Assembly: GCF_035918095.1 (NCBI RefSeq)
Contig: NZ_CP109137.1
Location: 7,132,001-7,196,000 of the forward strand
Reading direction: 5' to 3'
Length of the DNA: 64,000 nucleotides
From: Streptomyces sp. NBC_01750
GTDB taxonomy: Bacteria; Actinomycetota; Actinomycetes; Streptomycetales; Streptomycetaceae
The notes beneath the pieces are model-generated. The model was not told the origin of the DNA, made no database searches, and was given only the letters and a program-made list of their open reading frames with translations. The position numbers were made by a program, and so were the translations under genes. Positions 35,624 to 45,090 of this stretch are shown piece after piece. Within the stretch, counting starts at the first letter, position 1, and the number at the start of each line of letters is the position of its first letter.

Positions 35624-36661
35624 CTAGCGGTTCGGGAGCACCGGCGCCACGGACGTGTTCGCCTCCGGCACCTTGGTGGGGAGCGGCTGCGACGGCACGT
35701 CCGACGCCGCGGGCAGGTCGGGCACGTCCGGTACGGCGGGCAGGTCCGGTGCGGACGTGAGGTCGGGCACGGCGGTCAGGTCCGGGACAGGGACCGCCGG
35801 CACGGCTGATACATCTGGAATGTTCGGTATGCCGGGCGTGGGCAGTGGCAGTTCCGGCAGCGCGGGCAGCGGGGGCACGGTGAGCCCGGGGGCGCTGTAC
35901 TGCTGCGTCCCGGCCGCGCTCTGCCCGGCATTCGAGCTGCCGGGGGACGGTGCCGCGCCACTCGCCGTCGGCGACTGCACGTCAGCGAACTCCGAGACTG
36001 CGGGGACCGCCGGACGCGACCGTTGCGGCCCGTCCGCGTCGTGGACGTACGGCAGGATCAGACCCGCGACCGCCAGCGTCGCCGCGGTCGAGGCCAAAGC
36101 CACCACCTGGGCATGGCTGCCCTGCGTGCGGCCGCGCCCGATCAGCCACAGCCCCAGAGCGAGCGTGGCGGCCAGCGAATTGCGCAGCGTCCGGCGGGCC
36201 CGCGCCAGCAGTGACTCGACCGTCCGGTAGCTCAGACCCATCTTTGTGGCGACCTGGCCGACGTCCAGATCCTCGGCCTTGAGCCACAGGGCCTCGGCCT
36301 GGCGGGCAGGGAGCTCCCCGCTCCGGCGCGCCAGCCATCTCGCCTCGGCCTGGTCGCAGACCGCCTCCTCCACCGGCACCGGGGCGGGTGCGAGCAGCCT
36401 GGGGCTGCTGCGCACCTCGGTCTCACGGTTGACCTGCCGGTAGCGGTCCACGCACAGCCGCATCGTCACCGTAGTCAGCCAGGCACCCAGCCGTTCCTCG
36501 TCCAGATGAGGGTTCTCGGCAGCACGCAGCATCGCCTCGTGCACGGCGTCCTCGGCGTCCTCCACGCTCATGGACCTGCGGCGGGCCACCTTGAGCAGTT
36601 GCTCGCGGTGGGCCCACGCGCGCTGCCACCGCTCGTGAGCCGCTTGCGTGTCCGTCGTCAT
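35624..36661 (-). CDS. ECF sigma factor with C-terminal membrane helix and Pro-rich extracytoplasmic tail
   Basis: 345 residues. ECF sigma region 2 (about 20-85: VEDAEDAVHEAMLRAAENPH, then AWLTTVTMRLCVDRYRQVNR) and region 4 (about 120-170: ELPARQAEALWLKAEDLDVG, then YRTVESLLARARRTL). After region 4 come one membrane segment (VVALASTAATLAVAGLILPY, about 195-215) and a 130-residue Ser/Pro/Val-rich tail with VPAVPVPDLTAVPDLTSAP repeats. This architecture suggests a membrane-held sigma factor without a separate anti-sigma. The start at ATG 36659-36661 has AAGGGG about 6 bases upstream. Lies directly upstream of mceG on the same strand. Confidence 0.85.
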   Translation of the reverse strand: MTTDTQAAHERWQRAWAHREQLLKVARRRSMSVEDAEDAVHEAMLRAAENPHLDEERLGAWLTTVTMRLCVDRYRQVNRETEVRSSPRLLAPAPVPVEEAVCDQAEARWLARRSGELPARQAEALWLKAEDLDVGQVATKMGLSYRTVESLLARARRTLRNSLAATLALGLWLIGRGRTQGSHAQVVALASTAATLAVAGLILPYVHDADGPQRSRPAVPAVSEFADVQSPTASGAAPSPGSSNAGQSAAGTQQYSAPGLTVPPLPALPELPLPTPGIPNIPDVSAVPAVPVPDLTAVPDLTSAPDLPAVPDVPDLPAASDVPSQPLPTKVPEANTSVAPVLPNR

Positions 36662-36718
36662 GAGGGCCCCTTCGCTCTCACCCCGGCCGGACACGGTGCT
36701 TGCCCGGCGCGGGGGAGA

Positions 36719-37783
36719 TTACCGTCCGGTAGCGGGGGTTGTGGAGGGGGAGGCGCGCATCGATTCCGTTCCGTTGCTGGTCAACGCATCCACGCCGGGC
36801 AGCCCCGCAATGGGGCTCGGGACCGGAAGCAGCGGCGCTTCCGGCTCCGGGCCGCCGCCCGCACTCCTGGAAGGCGAGGGCGAATTCGAGGGCGTGGGGG
36901 AGGACTTGGCCCCGCTGTCCCGGTCGCCGGGGCGGGCAGGAACGGCGGACCGGACCGGCTGCCGAGGCGTGTCCGACGGCTTCGGCTCCGGACGGCCGGC
37001 CGGTGCGGAGCCGTTGTCCGGCACGACCCGGTGACCTTCGAGGTAGTAGGTGAGCCACGCTCTGACCGTGCGCAGATACGCGGTGGAGTGGTTGTAGCCG
37101 AGGACCGCGCGGTCCAGGTCAGCCGCATCGGACAGATTCCGCCCGCCCGCGCACAGATAGCGCCCCGCCGCGAGGGACGCGTCGTAGATGTTGCCCGGAT
37201 CGCGGTGTCCGTCGCCGTTGCCGTCGGAGCCCCAGAAGGCCCAGGTCGACGGGATGAACTGCATGGGACCGACGGCACGGTCGTACGCGGTGTCCCCGTC
37301 GTACACCCCGCCGTCGGTGTCCTTGATGGCGGCGAACCCGTTGCCGTCCAGCCTCGGGCCGAGGATCGGGCTGAGTGTGGTGCCGTCCGCGGTCACCCGG
37401 CCACCGCGTGCCTGCCCGGATTCGACCTGGCCGATCGCGGCAAGCAGCTGCCAGCGCAGCCGGCAACCGGGCCTGCTGTCCGCGAGCTCCTCCTCGGCCT
37501 GCCGGTACGCGGCCAGTACGGTGGCCGGCAGCGGGCCGCCGGCCGGTGCGCCGGAGCTCTCCGCACTTTCGGTGCCGCCTGCGGCGCCGCGCGTACGCAG
37601 CGGCGGAAGCTGGGTCCGGTACGGGGTGTCGCCGGAGACACTCGGCCCCGACGAGGCCGGGTGGATCTTCACCGGGGCCGAGGCGTGTGCCGCCGGTCCC
37701 GGGGCCTGTGAGGCGGTCAGTGCCGCCATGGCCGCCGTAACGACAACTGTCGTCCTGACACCTCTGTGCTTGCGCCCTGTCAT
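36719..37783 (-). CDS. Secreted lytic transglycosylase (SLT family)
   Basis: 354 residues with a Sec signal peptide (MTGRKHRGVRTTVVVTAAMAALTASQAPGP...). The SLT/MltB-like domain covers about 110-250: catalytic Glu in LLAAIGQVESGQ, then GPMQFIPSTWAFWGSDG and NIYDASLAAGRYLC. The C-terminal ~100 residues are Ser/Pro-rich. It cleaves peptidoglycan glycan strands. The start ATG 37781-37783 has GGGAGGGG about 9 bases upstream. 57 bp upstream of the sigma factor on the same strand, so it probably belongs to the same unit; wall remodelling could help insert the Mce complex. Confidence 0.85.
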   Translation of the reverse strand: MTGRKHRGVRTTVVVTAAMAALTASQAPGPAAHASAPVKIHPASSGPSVSGDTPYRTQLPPLRTRGAAGGTESAESSGAPAGGPLPATVLAAYRQAEEELADSRPGCRLRWQLLAAIGQVESGQARGGRVTADGTTLSPILGPRLDGNGFAAIKDTDGGVYDGDTAYDRAVGPMQFIPSTWAFWGSDGNGDGHRDPGNIYDASLAAGRYLCAGGRNLSDAADLDRAVLGYNHSTAYLRTVRAWLTYYLEGHRVVPDNGSAPAGRPEPKPSDTPRQPVRSAVPARPGDRDSGAKSSPTPSNSPSPSRSAGGGPEPEAPLLPVPSPIAGLPGVDALTSNGTESMRASPSTTPATGR

Positions 37784-37952
37784 GATGCAGACCCCTCCCA
37801 GTGCCGCTGCAGCGCGGCGTTCCTTCACCTGCTCTACGCGGCACGGGCGCAGGTCCGTCGCACGGAGCCGGACCTTTCCAGGAGTATTTCCGGAGCTTTT
37901 CCGTGCCGGGAGGGCCGACGACGGCGCGGGAGCGCGCGGCTAACGTGGGGGC

Positions 37953-38204
37953 ATGGTGCGACTGAGAGTGGAGTTCACGACCGAGCCGTTCGACCTGGAC
38001 GAGCCGCCGGCGCACGCCCTGGCCGTCCGCGAGGTCGTCCAGGGCGCGGACCTGGACAAGGTGGACGTCGGCCCGTTCGGCAATACGGCCGAAGGCGGCG
38101 CCGACGAGGTGCTGAGCGCGGTCGACGCGCTGCTGCGCACGGCCCTGGACGCCGGGGCCACCCGGGTCTCGCTGCAGGTCAATGTGGTGGAGGGCGAGGA
38201 ATGA
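37953..38204 (+). CDS. Thiamine-binding-like protein (MTH1187/YkoF fold)
   Basis: 83 residues, ferredoxin-like beta-alpha-beta pattern: RLRVEFTTEPFDLDEPPAHA, VDVGPFGNTAEGGADEVLSA and a final strand GATRVSLQVNVVEGE. The GNTAEG/DEVL segment matches the MTH1187/YkoF thiamine-binding family. Its stop overlaps the next start (ATGA), so it is coupled to a YheO-like regulator. A ligand-sensing partner role is inferred. Confidence 0.6.
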   Translation: MVRLRVEFTTEPFDLDEPPAHALAVREVVQGADLDKVDVGPFGNTAEGGADEVLSAVDALLRTALDAGATRVSLQVNVVEGEE

Positions 38205-38614
38205 CCGGGCCCGCCGACCACGCACTCGCGCAGGCGGTCAAGCCGCTGGTGGACGCCATGGGCGGAGAGCTGCTCGCACCCGGTGAAGCCCGCGAGGACG
38301 ACGTCGTACTCAGCTGGGAGGGTGAGGAGGTTTTCGCCGTGCGCCTTCCCCAGCTCGCGGACTCCCTCGACCACATCCTGGCCGCGATGGAGCGCAGACA
38401 CGGCATGCCGCTGTCCGAGCTGGACCGCAAGACCAAACAGCAGGTTGTACGGACCCTGGAAGCGCGCGGCGCGTTCACCGTACGACACGGTGTGGAGACG
38501 GTGGCGGCGGCCCTGGGGGTCAGCCGCTTCACCGTCTACAACTACATCAATTACGCCGACGAGCAGCGGGCCAAGGCGCGTGCGGGCGACGAGCAGTCAC
38601 GGCAGGACGACTGA
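38201..38614 (+). CDS. YheO-like helix-turn-helix regulator (HTH_22)
   Basis: 137 residues. The C-terminus matches HTH_22 of YheO-like regulators: LDRKTKQQVVRTLEARGAF, VETVAAALGVSRFTVYNYIN. The usual N-terminal PAS-like domain is shortened (about 1-75). ATG overlaps the upstream stop (ATGA). The upstream thiamine-binding-like subunit may replace the missing sensor. Targets unknown. Confidence 0.7.
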   Translation: MTGPADHALAQAVKPLVDAMGGELLAPGEAREDDVVLSWEGEEVFAVRLPQLADSLDHILAAMERRHGMPLSELDRKTKQQVVRTLEARGAFTVRHGVETVAAALGVSRFTVYNYINYADEQRAKARAGDEQSRQDD

Positions 38615-38719
38615 CGTAGCGCAGCGCGACTCAGCTGCGAAACGACCCCTCCCGGAGTGCGGCGCGGGTGCCGGGGGCCTGTCACCCAGAATCAGCAGCC
38701 CCGCGCCGCGGGAGCCGCC

Positions 38720-38759
38720 CTCAGTGAGCGCGGTTCACCAGGGGGGCGGGCTCACTGAG
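38720..38759 (+). terminator. Hairpin after the YheO-like gene
   Basis: CTCAGTGAGC (38720-38729) pairs perfectly with GCTCACTGAG (38750-38759), loop 20 bases. No T-run. Confidence 0.5.
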
Positions 38760-38901
38760 CCCCGCTCACGCGATCGCACGCGAGTAAGCTGCTTGTCCAC
38801 AACGCCGTGAACAGGGAAAACGCCGCGAAGAAGGACTGAGGACGCACCGGCGCGTCCCGCCGTCCGGATGTCCGGACGGCAGCTTCTGCGTTGCCGAGTT
38901 T

Positions 38902-38916
38902 TCAACAAAGTGTTGA
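38902..38916. promoter_or_regulatory. Palindromic operator TCAACA-N3-TGTTGA at the uricase operon
   Basis: TCAACAAAGTGTTGA is a perfect 6-3-6 inverted repeat overlapping the -35. The catalase promoter has the same element in the same position (22348-22362); aceB has a degenerate copy (61586-61600). Confidence 0.7.
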
Positions 38917-38942
38917 CGTTGCGTTGCCGGAGGGCGTTAGCT
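38913..38942 (+). promoter_or_regulatory. Promoter of the uricase operon
   Basis: -35 TTGACG (38913-38918), 18-bp spacer, -10 TTAGCT (38937-38942). The leader to the OHCU decarboxylase GTG is about 42 bases. Confidence 0.55.
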
Positions 38943-38990
38943 GTCCGCAGCCCGTCCAACGCACAGCGGAAAACAGCCACGGAGGCTCCC

Positions 38991-39530
38991 GTGACTTCGA
39001 GTCCACAGCGCTTGTCGGGGGCGGCCCCCGAACCCCCGGCGGGTCTCACCCGGTTCAACACCTCGCAGGACAGCGCGGCCCTGGCCGCACTGCACGAGGT
39101 GTGCGCCAGTTCGGCGTGGGGGAGCAAGCTGCTCGCCCGGCGTCCGTACGCCACTGTGGAGACTCTCTTCGACGCCAGTGACGCCGCCATGGCCGAGCTG
39201 ACCGCAGAGGATCTGGCCGAGGCGATGGCGGGGCATCCGCCGATCGGCCGGCCGAAGCCCGGGGACCCGACCTCCTCCCTCGAGCAGCGCGGGATGGCAG
39301 GCGCCTCCGAGGAACTCAAGGCCGAAATGCTCGAGCGGAACCTGGCCTACCAGGACAGGTTCGGTCATGTCTTTCTGATCTGCGCCACCGGCGCGACCGG
39401 TGAGCAGATGCTCGAGGCGCTCAAGGCCCGGATCGGCAACTCGCCCGAGCAGGAGCGGGAAATTATCCGCACCGAGCTGGGCAAGATCAACCGTATCCGG
39501 CTGACCCGCCTCGCCGAAGAAGGAGAATGA
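38991..39530 (+). CDS. uraD: 2-oxo-4-hydroxy-4-carboxy-5-ureidoimidazoline (OHCU) decarboxylase
   Basis: A 179-residue all-helical enzyme producing S-allantoin from OHCU. Catalytic His in AMAGHPPIGRP (about 83), then GASEELKAEMLERNLAYQDRF and HVFLICATGATGEQM, which are family core motifs. GTG 38991 has GGAGG 5 bases upstream. The next gene starts 5 bp beyond, so the two are cotranscribed with uricase. Confidence 0.93.
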   Translation: MTSSPQRLSGAAPEPPAGLTRFNTSQDSAALAALHEVCASSAWGSKLLARRPYATVETLFDASDAAMAELTAEDLAEAMAGHPPIGRPKPGDPTSSLEQRGMAGASEELKAEMLERNLAYQDRFGHVFLICATGATGEQMLEALKARIGNSPEQEREIIRTELGKINRIRLTRLAEEGE

Positions 39531-39534
39531 CGTC

Positions 39535-39939
39535 TTGAGCACGGAGACCACCGCGTCGGTGTCCACGCACATCCTGGACACCAGCATCGGACGCCCCGCC
39601 GAGGGTGTCGCCATCTCGCTCGCGGCCCGCGGCGGCTTCGACGCGGAGTGGGTCGCGCTCGGCGGCTCGAAGACCGATGCGGACGGGCGCTGCAAGGACC
39701 TGCCGGCGCTGCCGGAAGGAACGACCCATGTACGTCTCGACTTCGAGACCGAGGCGTACTTCTCAGACAAGCACGGTGCCAACCAGCAAGCCGAGGCGCA
39801 GCAGGACGCCCCCCGCGTAAGGGACAGCGGTGCGTTCTTCCCGGAGGTGGCGATCACGTTCGCCGTCACGCCGGGCGAGCACTACCACGTACCGCTGCTG
39901 CTCAACCCGTTCGGCTACTCCGTTTACCGAGGGAGCTAG
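39535..39939 (+). CDS. uraH: 5-hydroxyisourate hydrolase (transthyretin-like)
   Basis: A 134-residue transthyretin-fold enzyme hydrolysing 5-hydroxyisourate. Catalytic His in VSTHILDTSIGRPAEGV, then KTDADGRC, PEVAITFAV and the C-terminal YRGS tetrapeptide diagnostic of the hydrolase as opposed to transthyretin. Start TTG 39535 with AGGAG about 11 bases upstream. Between OHCU decarboxylase and uricase. Confidence 0.94.
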   Translation: MSTETTASVSTHILDTSIGRPAEGVAISLAARGGFDAEWVALGGSKTDADGRCKDLPALPEGTTHVRLDFETEAYFSDKHGANQQAEAQQDAPRVRDSGAFFPEVAITFAVTPGEHYHVPLLLNPFGYSVYRGS

Positions 39940-39944
39940 CAGAC

Positions 39945-40868
39945 ATGCCCACGATTCTCGGCCAGAACCAGTACGGCAAAGCAGAGAACCGCGTCGTCAG
40001 GATCACGCGGGACGGCGACACCCACCACATCAAGGACCTGAACGTCTCCGTCGCTCTCTCCGGCGACATGGACGACGTCCACCACTCCGGCTCCAACGCC
40101 AACGTCCTGCCGACGGACACCACCAAGAACACGGTGTACGCGTTCGCCAAGGAGCACGGCATCGAGTCGGCCGAGCAGTTCGGCATCCACCTGGCCCGTC
40201 ACTTCGTGACCAGCCAGGAGCCGATCCGCCGGGCACGCATCCGCATCGAGGAGTACTCCTGGGAGCGGATCGCCACCTCCGACGCCAACTCCAAGTTCAT
40301 CGGCTCGGACGAGGTCAAGCACTCCTTCGTCCGCAAGGGCCAGGAGCTGCGCACCACCCAGATCACCTTCGACGGTGAGAGCTGGGAGATCATCTCCGGT
40401 CTCAAGGACCTCACGGTCATGAACTCCACCGGCTCGGAGTTCTGGGGCTACGTCAAGGACAAGTACACAACGCTCAAGGAGGCGTACGACCGCATCCTGT
40501 GCACCGATGTCTCCGCCGCCTGGCGCTACAACTGGACCAGCGACGAAGACCGGATGCCCAACTGGGAGAAGTCGTACGAGCAGGCCAGGAAGCACATCCT
40601 GCAGGCCTTCGCCGAGACGTACTCCCTCTCGCTCCAGCAGACCCTGTACCAAATGGGTTCGCGGGTCATCAACAGCCGCAGCGAGATCGACGAGATCCGC
40701 TTCTCCCTGCCGAACAACCACCACTTCCTGGTCGACCTGGAGCCCTTCGGGCTCAAGAACGACAATGAGGTCTACTTCGCGGCCGACCGCCCGTACGGCC
40801 TGATCGAGGCCACCGTCCTGCGGGACGGCATCGAGCCGCGGATCCCGGTCGACATGACCAATCTGTAG
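39945..40868 (+). CDS. uox: Uricase (urate oxidase)
   Basis: 307 residues; oxidises urate with O2 to 5-hydroxyisourate and H2O2. Two T-fold domains. The active-site segments NQYGKAENRVVRI (Lys) and PTDTTKNTVYAFAKEHG (Thr) are present, as are SFVRKGQELRTTQI, TGSEFWGYVKDKYTTL and LPNNHHFLVDLEPFG. ATG 39945 is 5 bp past the HIU hydrolase stop. H2O2 production links it functionally to the catalase that shares its operator. Confidence 0.96.
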   Translation: MPTILGQNQYGKAENRVVRITRDGDTHHIKDLNVSVALSGDMDDVHHSGSNANVLPTDTTKNTVYAFAKEHGIESAEQFGIHLARHFVTSQEPIRRARIRIEEYSWERIATSDANSKFIGSDEVKHSFVRKGQELRTTQITFDGESWEIISGLKDLTVMNSTGSEFWGYVKDKYTTLKEAYDRILCTDVSAAWRYNWTSDEDRMPNWEKSYEQARKHILQAFAETYSLSLQQTLYQMGSRVINSRSEIDEIRFSLPNNHHFLVDLEPFGLKNDNEVYFAADRPYGLIEATVLRDGIEPRIPVDMTNL

Positions 40869-41013
40869 CTCTGCTCCACCCCCGACGTGTGCGCCGGCGT
40901 CAGTCCCAGGGGGAGAGCGGGGGCATCTGCGCAACAACTTCAGCCCCGGACCCGGTCGTCACCCCGCTCGCCCCCGGGTCCGTTCAATCAACTGGGAAGA
41001 ACGAGGACCCGCC

Positions 41014-42390
<1,377 letters not shown>

Positions 42391-42402
42391 CCCAAAGGAA
42401 GT

Positions 42403-42430
42403 CCGGTCGAGGGGGACGGCCCTCGACCGG
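42403..42430 (+). terminator. Perfect 11-bp terminator hairpin
   Basis: CCGGTCGAGGG (42403-42413) pairs perfectly with CCCTCGACCGG (42420-42430), loop GGACGG. 13 bp after the deaminase stop. Confidence 0.75.
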
Positions 42431-42467
42431 CGGCCGTGGGCCCGAGCGGGGTCCACGGCAGCCGTGA

Positions 42468-42508
42468 CCGGGGGGTGCGGCACCGCCGAACGGTGCCGCA
42501 CCCCCCGG
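42468..42508 (+). terminator. Perfect 18-bp hairpin, second terminator
   Basis: CCGGGGGGTGCGGCACCG (42468-42485) pairs perfectly with 42491-42508, loop CCGAA. No T-run. Together with the preceding hairpin it forms a tandem terminator before the permease. Confidence 0.75.
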
Positions 42509-42622
42509 GACGGTGACTCGTGTCTTCACACCCCAGAAGCCCGCGCTCACCGCTGCACCATTCGCACCACCTCCCTGACACCCGCGTCACCGCCGACGTG
42601 TACCCGACCGGAGGAACCACCC

Positions 42623-44077
42623 GTGGCCGCACAGCCCAGGTTTCCGAAAGATGCAGTCGCAGCAGATGCAGTCGCAGCAGATGCAGTCCCAGAGGTAGAT
42701 GCCGTCGCAGTACCGGAGCGGAAGCATCCGGTCGACCGGACGCTGCCTCCTCTGAAAATGTTCACCAGCGGGCTGCAGCATGTGGCCGCGATGTACGCGG
42801 GCGTGGTGGCCCCTCCCATGATCGTGGGACCCGCCGTGGGCCTCAGCGCCAAGGAGACCGCCTTCCTGATGGGGGCGAGCCTCTTCACCGCGGGCATAGC
42901 CACCCTTCTGCAGACGCTCGGCTTCTGGAAGGTCGGCGCGCGGCTCCCGTTCGTCAACGGGGTCTCGTTCGCCGGTGTGACCCCGATGATCGCCATTGGA
43001 AAGGACCGCGGAGCCGACGGCATCACCGTCGTCTTCGGCGCGATCATCGTCGCCAGCGTCCTGGGGTTCGTCCTCACGCCGTACTTCTCGAAGCTGGTCC
43101 GCTTCTTCCCGCCCGTCGTCACCGGCACCGTCATCACTCTGATAGGTGTCTCACTGCTCCCGGTCGCCTTCAACTGGTCGCAGGGCGGCAACCCCACCGC
43201 CGACAGTTACGGCTCGATGAAGAACATCGGCATGGCGGCCCTCACCCTCGTCATCGTGCTCGCGCTGCGCAAACTGCTGCGCGGCTTCCTGCAGCAGATC
43301 GCCATCCTGCTCGGACTCGTCGCCGGCACACTCCTCGCCATTCCGCTGGGGATGACCAGCTTCGACGCCATCAAGAACGCCGATCCGGTCGGCTTCCCGA
43401 CGCCGTTCCACTTCGGCGCACCGCAGTTCGAGATCGCCGCGATCGTCTCGATGTGCATTGTGATGCTGGTCTGTATGACCGAATCCACCGCCGATATGCT
43501 CGCACTCGGCAAGATCGTCGAACGGCCGGCGGACGAGCGGATCATCGAGGGCGGGCTGCGCGCCGACACCCTCGGCAGCGCCATCAGCCCGCTCTTCAAC
43601 GGCTTCATGTGCAGCGCTTTCGCCCAGAACATCGGCCTGGTCGCGATGACGAAGGTGCGCAGCCGGTTCGTCGTCGCCGCGGGCGGCGGCATCCTGATCC
43701 TGCTGGGCCTCTGCCCGGTCGCCGCCTCCGTGATCGCGCTCGTCCCGCTGCCGGTCCTCGGCGGCGCGGGCATCGTGCTCTTCGGCTCGGTCGCCGCCAG
43801 CGGCATCCAGACGCTGGCCTCGGCCGCCCTGGAGAAGGGCGAGAACGCTCTGATCGTCGCGGCCTCCGTCGGTATCGGCCTGATCCCGATCGCCGCGCCG
43901 GACTTCTACCACGCCTTCCCGAAGGACGCGCTTGTCGTTCTCGACTCGGGCATCTCCACCGGATGCATCGTGGCGATCGTCCTCAACCTGGCCTTCAACC
44001 ACCTCGGGAAGAAGGACAGTTCGCGGGAGGAACAGCAGGAAGCCACGAAGGTCCCGGCTCCGGCCGGCGCACACTGA
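42623..44077 (+). CDS. Nucleobase:cation symporter-2 (xanthine/urate permease)
   Basis: 484 residues, about 12-14 membrane helices. NCS2 hallmarks: QHVAAMYAGVVAPPMIVGPA at the start of the core, MTESTADMLALGKIV (the NCS2 helix 8 substrate motif) and NGFMCSAFAQNIGLVAMTKV. Imports xanthine, urate or related purines for the upstream enzymes. GTG 42623 has GGAGGAA about 8 bases upstream. The N-terminus (about 7-25) contains an Ala/Val/Asp repeat encoded by a 15-bp DNA repeat. Substrate range cannot be decided from sequence. Confidence 0.92.
   Translation: MAAQPRFPKDAVAADAVAADAVPEVDAVAVPERKHPVDRTLPPLKMFTSGLQHVAAMYAGVVAPPMIVGPAVGLSAKETAFLMGASLFTAGIATLLQTLGFWKVGARLPFVNGVSFAGVTPMIAIGKDRGADGITVVFGAIIVASVLGFVLTPYFSKLVRFFPPVVTGTVITLIGVSLLPVAFNWSQGGNPTADSYGSMKNIGMAALTLVIVLALRKLLRGFLQQIAILLGLVAGTLLAIPLGMTSFDAIKNADPVGFPTPFHFGAPQFEIAAIVSMCIVMLVCMTESTADMLALGKIVERPADERIIEGGLRADTLGSAISPLFNGFMCSAFAQNIGLVAMTKVRSRFVVAAGGGILILLGLCPVAASVIALVPLPVLGGAGIVLFGSVAASGIQTLASAALEKGENALIVAASVGIGLIPIAAPDFYHAFPKDALVVLDSGISTGCIVAIVLNLAFNHLGKKDSSREEQQEATKVPAPAGAH
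42650..42694. repeat. 15-bp tandem repeat in the permease N-terminus
   Basis: GATGCAGTCGCAGCA is repeated at 42650 and 42665, with a diverged third copy at 42680. It encodes AVAAD repeats in a cytoplasmic tail. Confidence 0.85.
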
Positions 44078-44093
44078 ACCGAAAAGGGCCCAA

Positions 44094-44131
44094 GGGCCGG
44101 GTGTCCGCGCGTGTGCACGGGCACCCGGCCC
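44094..44131 (+). terminator. Terminator of the permease gene
   Basis: GGGCCGGGTG (44094-44103) pairs with CACCCGGCCC (44122-44131); an inner CCG/CGG extends the stem. 16 bp past the stop. Confidence 0.7.
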
Positions 44132-44191
44132 TCCGGGTCTTGCTCAGCTACTGCTCAACGGCTGCTCAGCGGTACTGATCTGTGTCGGTGC

Positions 44192-45052
44192 TCAGTCGAT
44201 GTGGAAGCTCTCGCCGTAGACCTTCCAGTCCAGCGGCGTGTTCAGGTTGAAGTTGTTCTTCTTGACGAATACCCGCTGGGCCGTGTCGACCCGGCTGGTG
44301 TCCTCGTGCGCCTCCTCCTGCTTCATCGCCCAGACCCGGGCGTCGAGGAAGGCGTTGAGATAGGTCTTCTCGTCGCCGCCCTGGGCAGGGGTCTTGGCCT
44401 TGGCGAGAGCCTTCTTGCGGATGTTGCTGAAGCCGGTGCTGTCGCCGCCGTCGCCGTGCATCACGATGGCGTCGTAGTAGATGAACTGGCCGAGTACGCC
44501 GATGCCGTCCGCCTTGCCGCGGTTGACCGAGGGGTTGAAGTAGACCCGGTCGCGCTCGTCGTTCTGGGCCTTCTTGAACTCCGAGTCCTGGGCCGCCTTC
44601 TTCCAGTCCTTGGTGAAGTTCGGGTCGAGACCGGCGTGTGAGTCGCTCCCGTCGACCTCGCGCAGCGCGGGCAGGTACTTGGCCAGAACGTTCCCGGGCT
44701 TGCGGTCGGTGTAGAGCTCGACCAGATCCAGCATGTCGCCGGTGCCGGAACAGAAGCCGATGATGCCGGCGGTGTAGCCGCGGCCGTCGCCGATGTCCTC
44801 GATGTACTTGTACTGGGCCTTCCAGTCCAGCGAGGAGTTCTCCGCGCTGGACACGATCTGCATGGCGATCTCCTTCTTCGCCGGGTCGTCGAGCCCGATG
44901 GCGGCCGTGGCCGCGGTAGCGCTGCCGTGCTGCGCGGGCTCGTCGGAGGTGGCCGCGACGGCGGTGGCCGGCACGGCGAGGAGAGCGACGCCGAGCGCGA
45001 TGCGGGGGAGGAACCTGAGCGGACGTGGGGCGCGTACGTGGGGGGTGGGCAC
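44192..45052 (-). CDS. csnA: Secreted GH46 chitosanase
   Basis: 286 residues with a Sec signal peptide (RFLPRIALGVALLAVPATAVAA, cleavage near residue 34). The GH46 domain has catalytic Glu71 in SSAENSSLDW and Asp89 in EDIGDGRGYTAGIIGFCSGTG, the 18-residue spacing of the family. It hydrolyses chitosan with inversion. GTG 45050-45052 is preferred; GGAGG is close to it. The upstream palindrome TAGGAA-N3-TTCCTA resembles ROK-family CsnR sites. Paralogue of the lipoprotein chitosanase at 46886-47692. Confidence 0.93.
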   Translation of the reverse strand: MPTPHVRAPRPLRFLPRIALGVALLAVPATAVAATSDEPAQHGSATAATAAIGLDDPAKKEIAMQIVSSAENSSLDWKAQYKYIEDIGDGRGYTAGIIGFCSGTGDMLDLVELYTDRKPGNVLAKYLPALREVDGSDSHAGLDPNFTKDWKKAAQDSEFKKAQNDERDRVYFNPSVNRGKADGIGVLGQFIYYDAIVMHGDGGDSTGFSNIRKKALAKAKTPAQGGDEKTYLNAFLDARVWAMKQEEAHEDTSRVDTAQRVFVKKNNFNLNTPLDWKVYGESFHID

Positions 45053-45090
45053 CTTGCCTCCATAGGGAGTTCGTCGTTCCGGTGTTCTGT

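Larger units (their letters stand above)
38615..38990. other. 376-bp intergenic region with terminator and uricase-operon promoter
   Basis: It contains a 10-bp hairpin terminator (38720-38759), then the promoter and palindromic operator of the purine operon. Nothing else was recognised. Confidence 0.6.
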
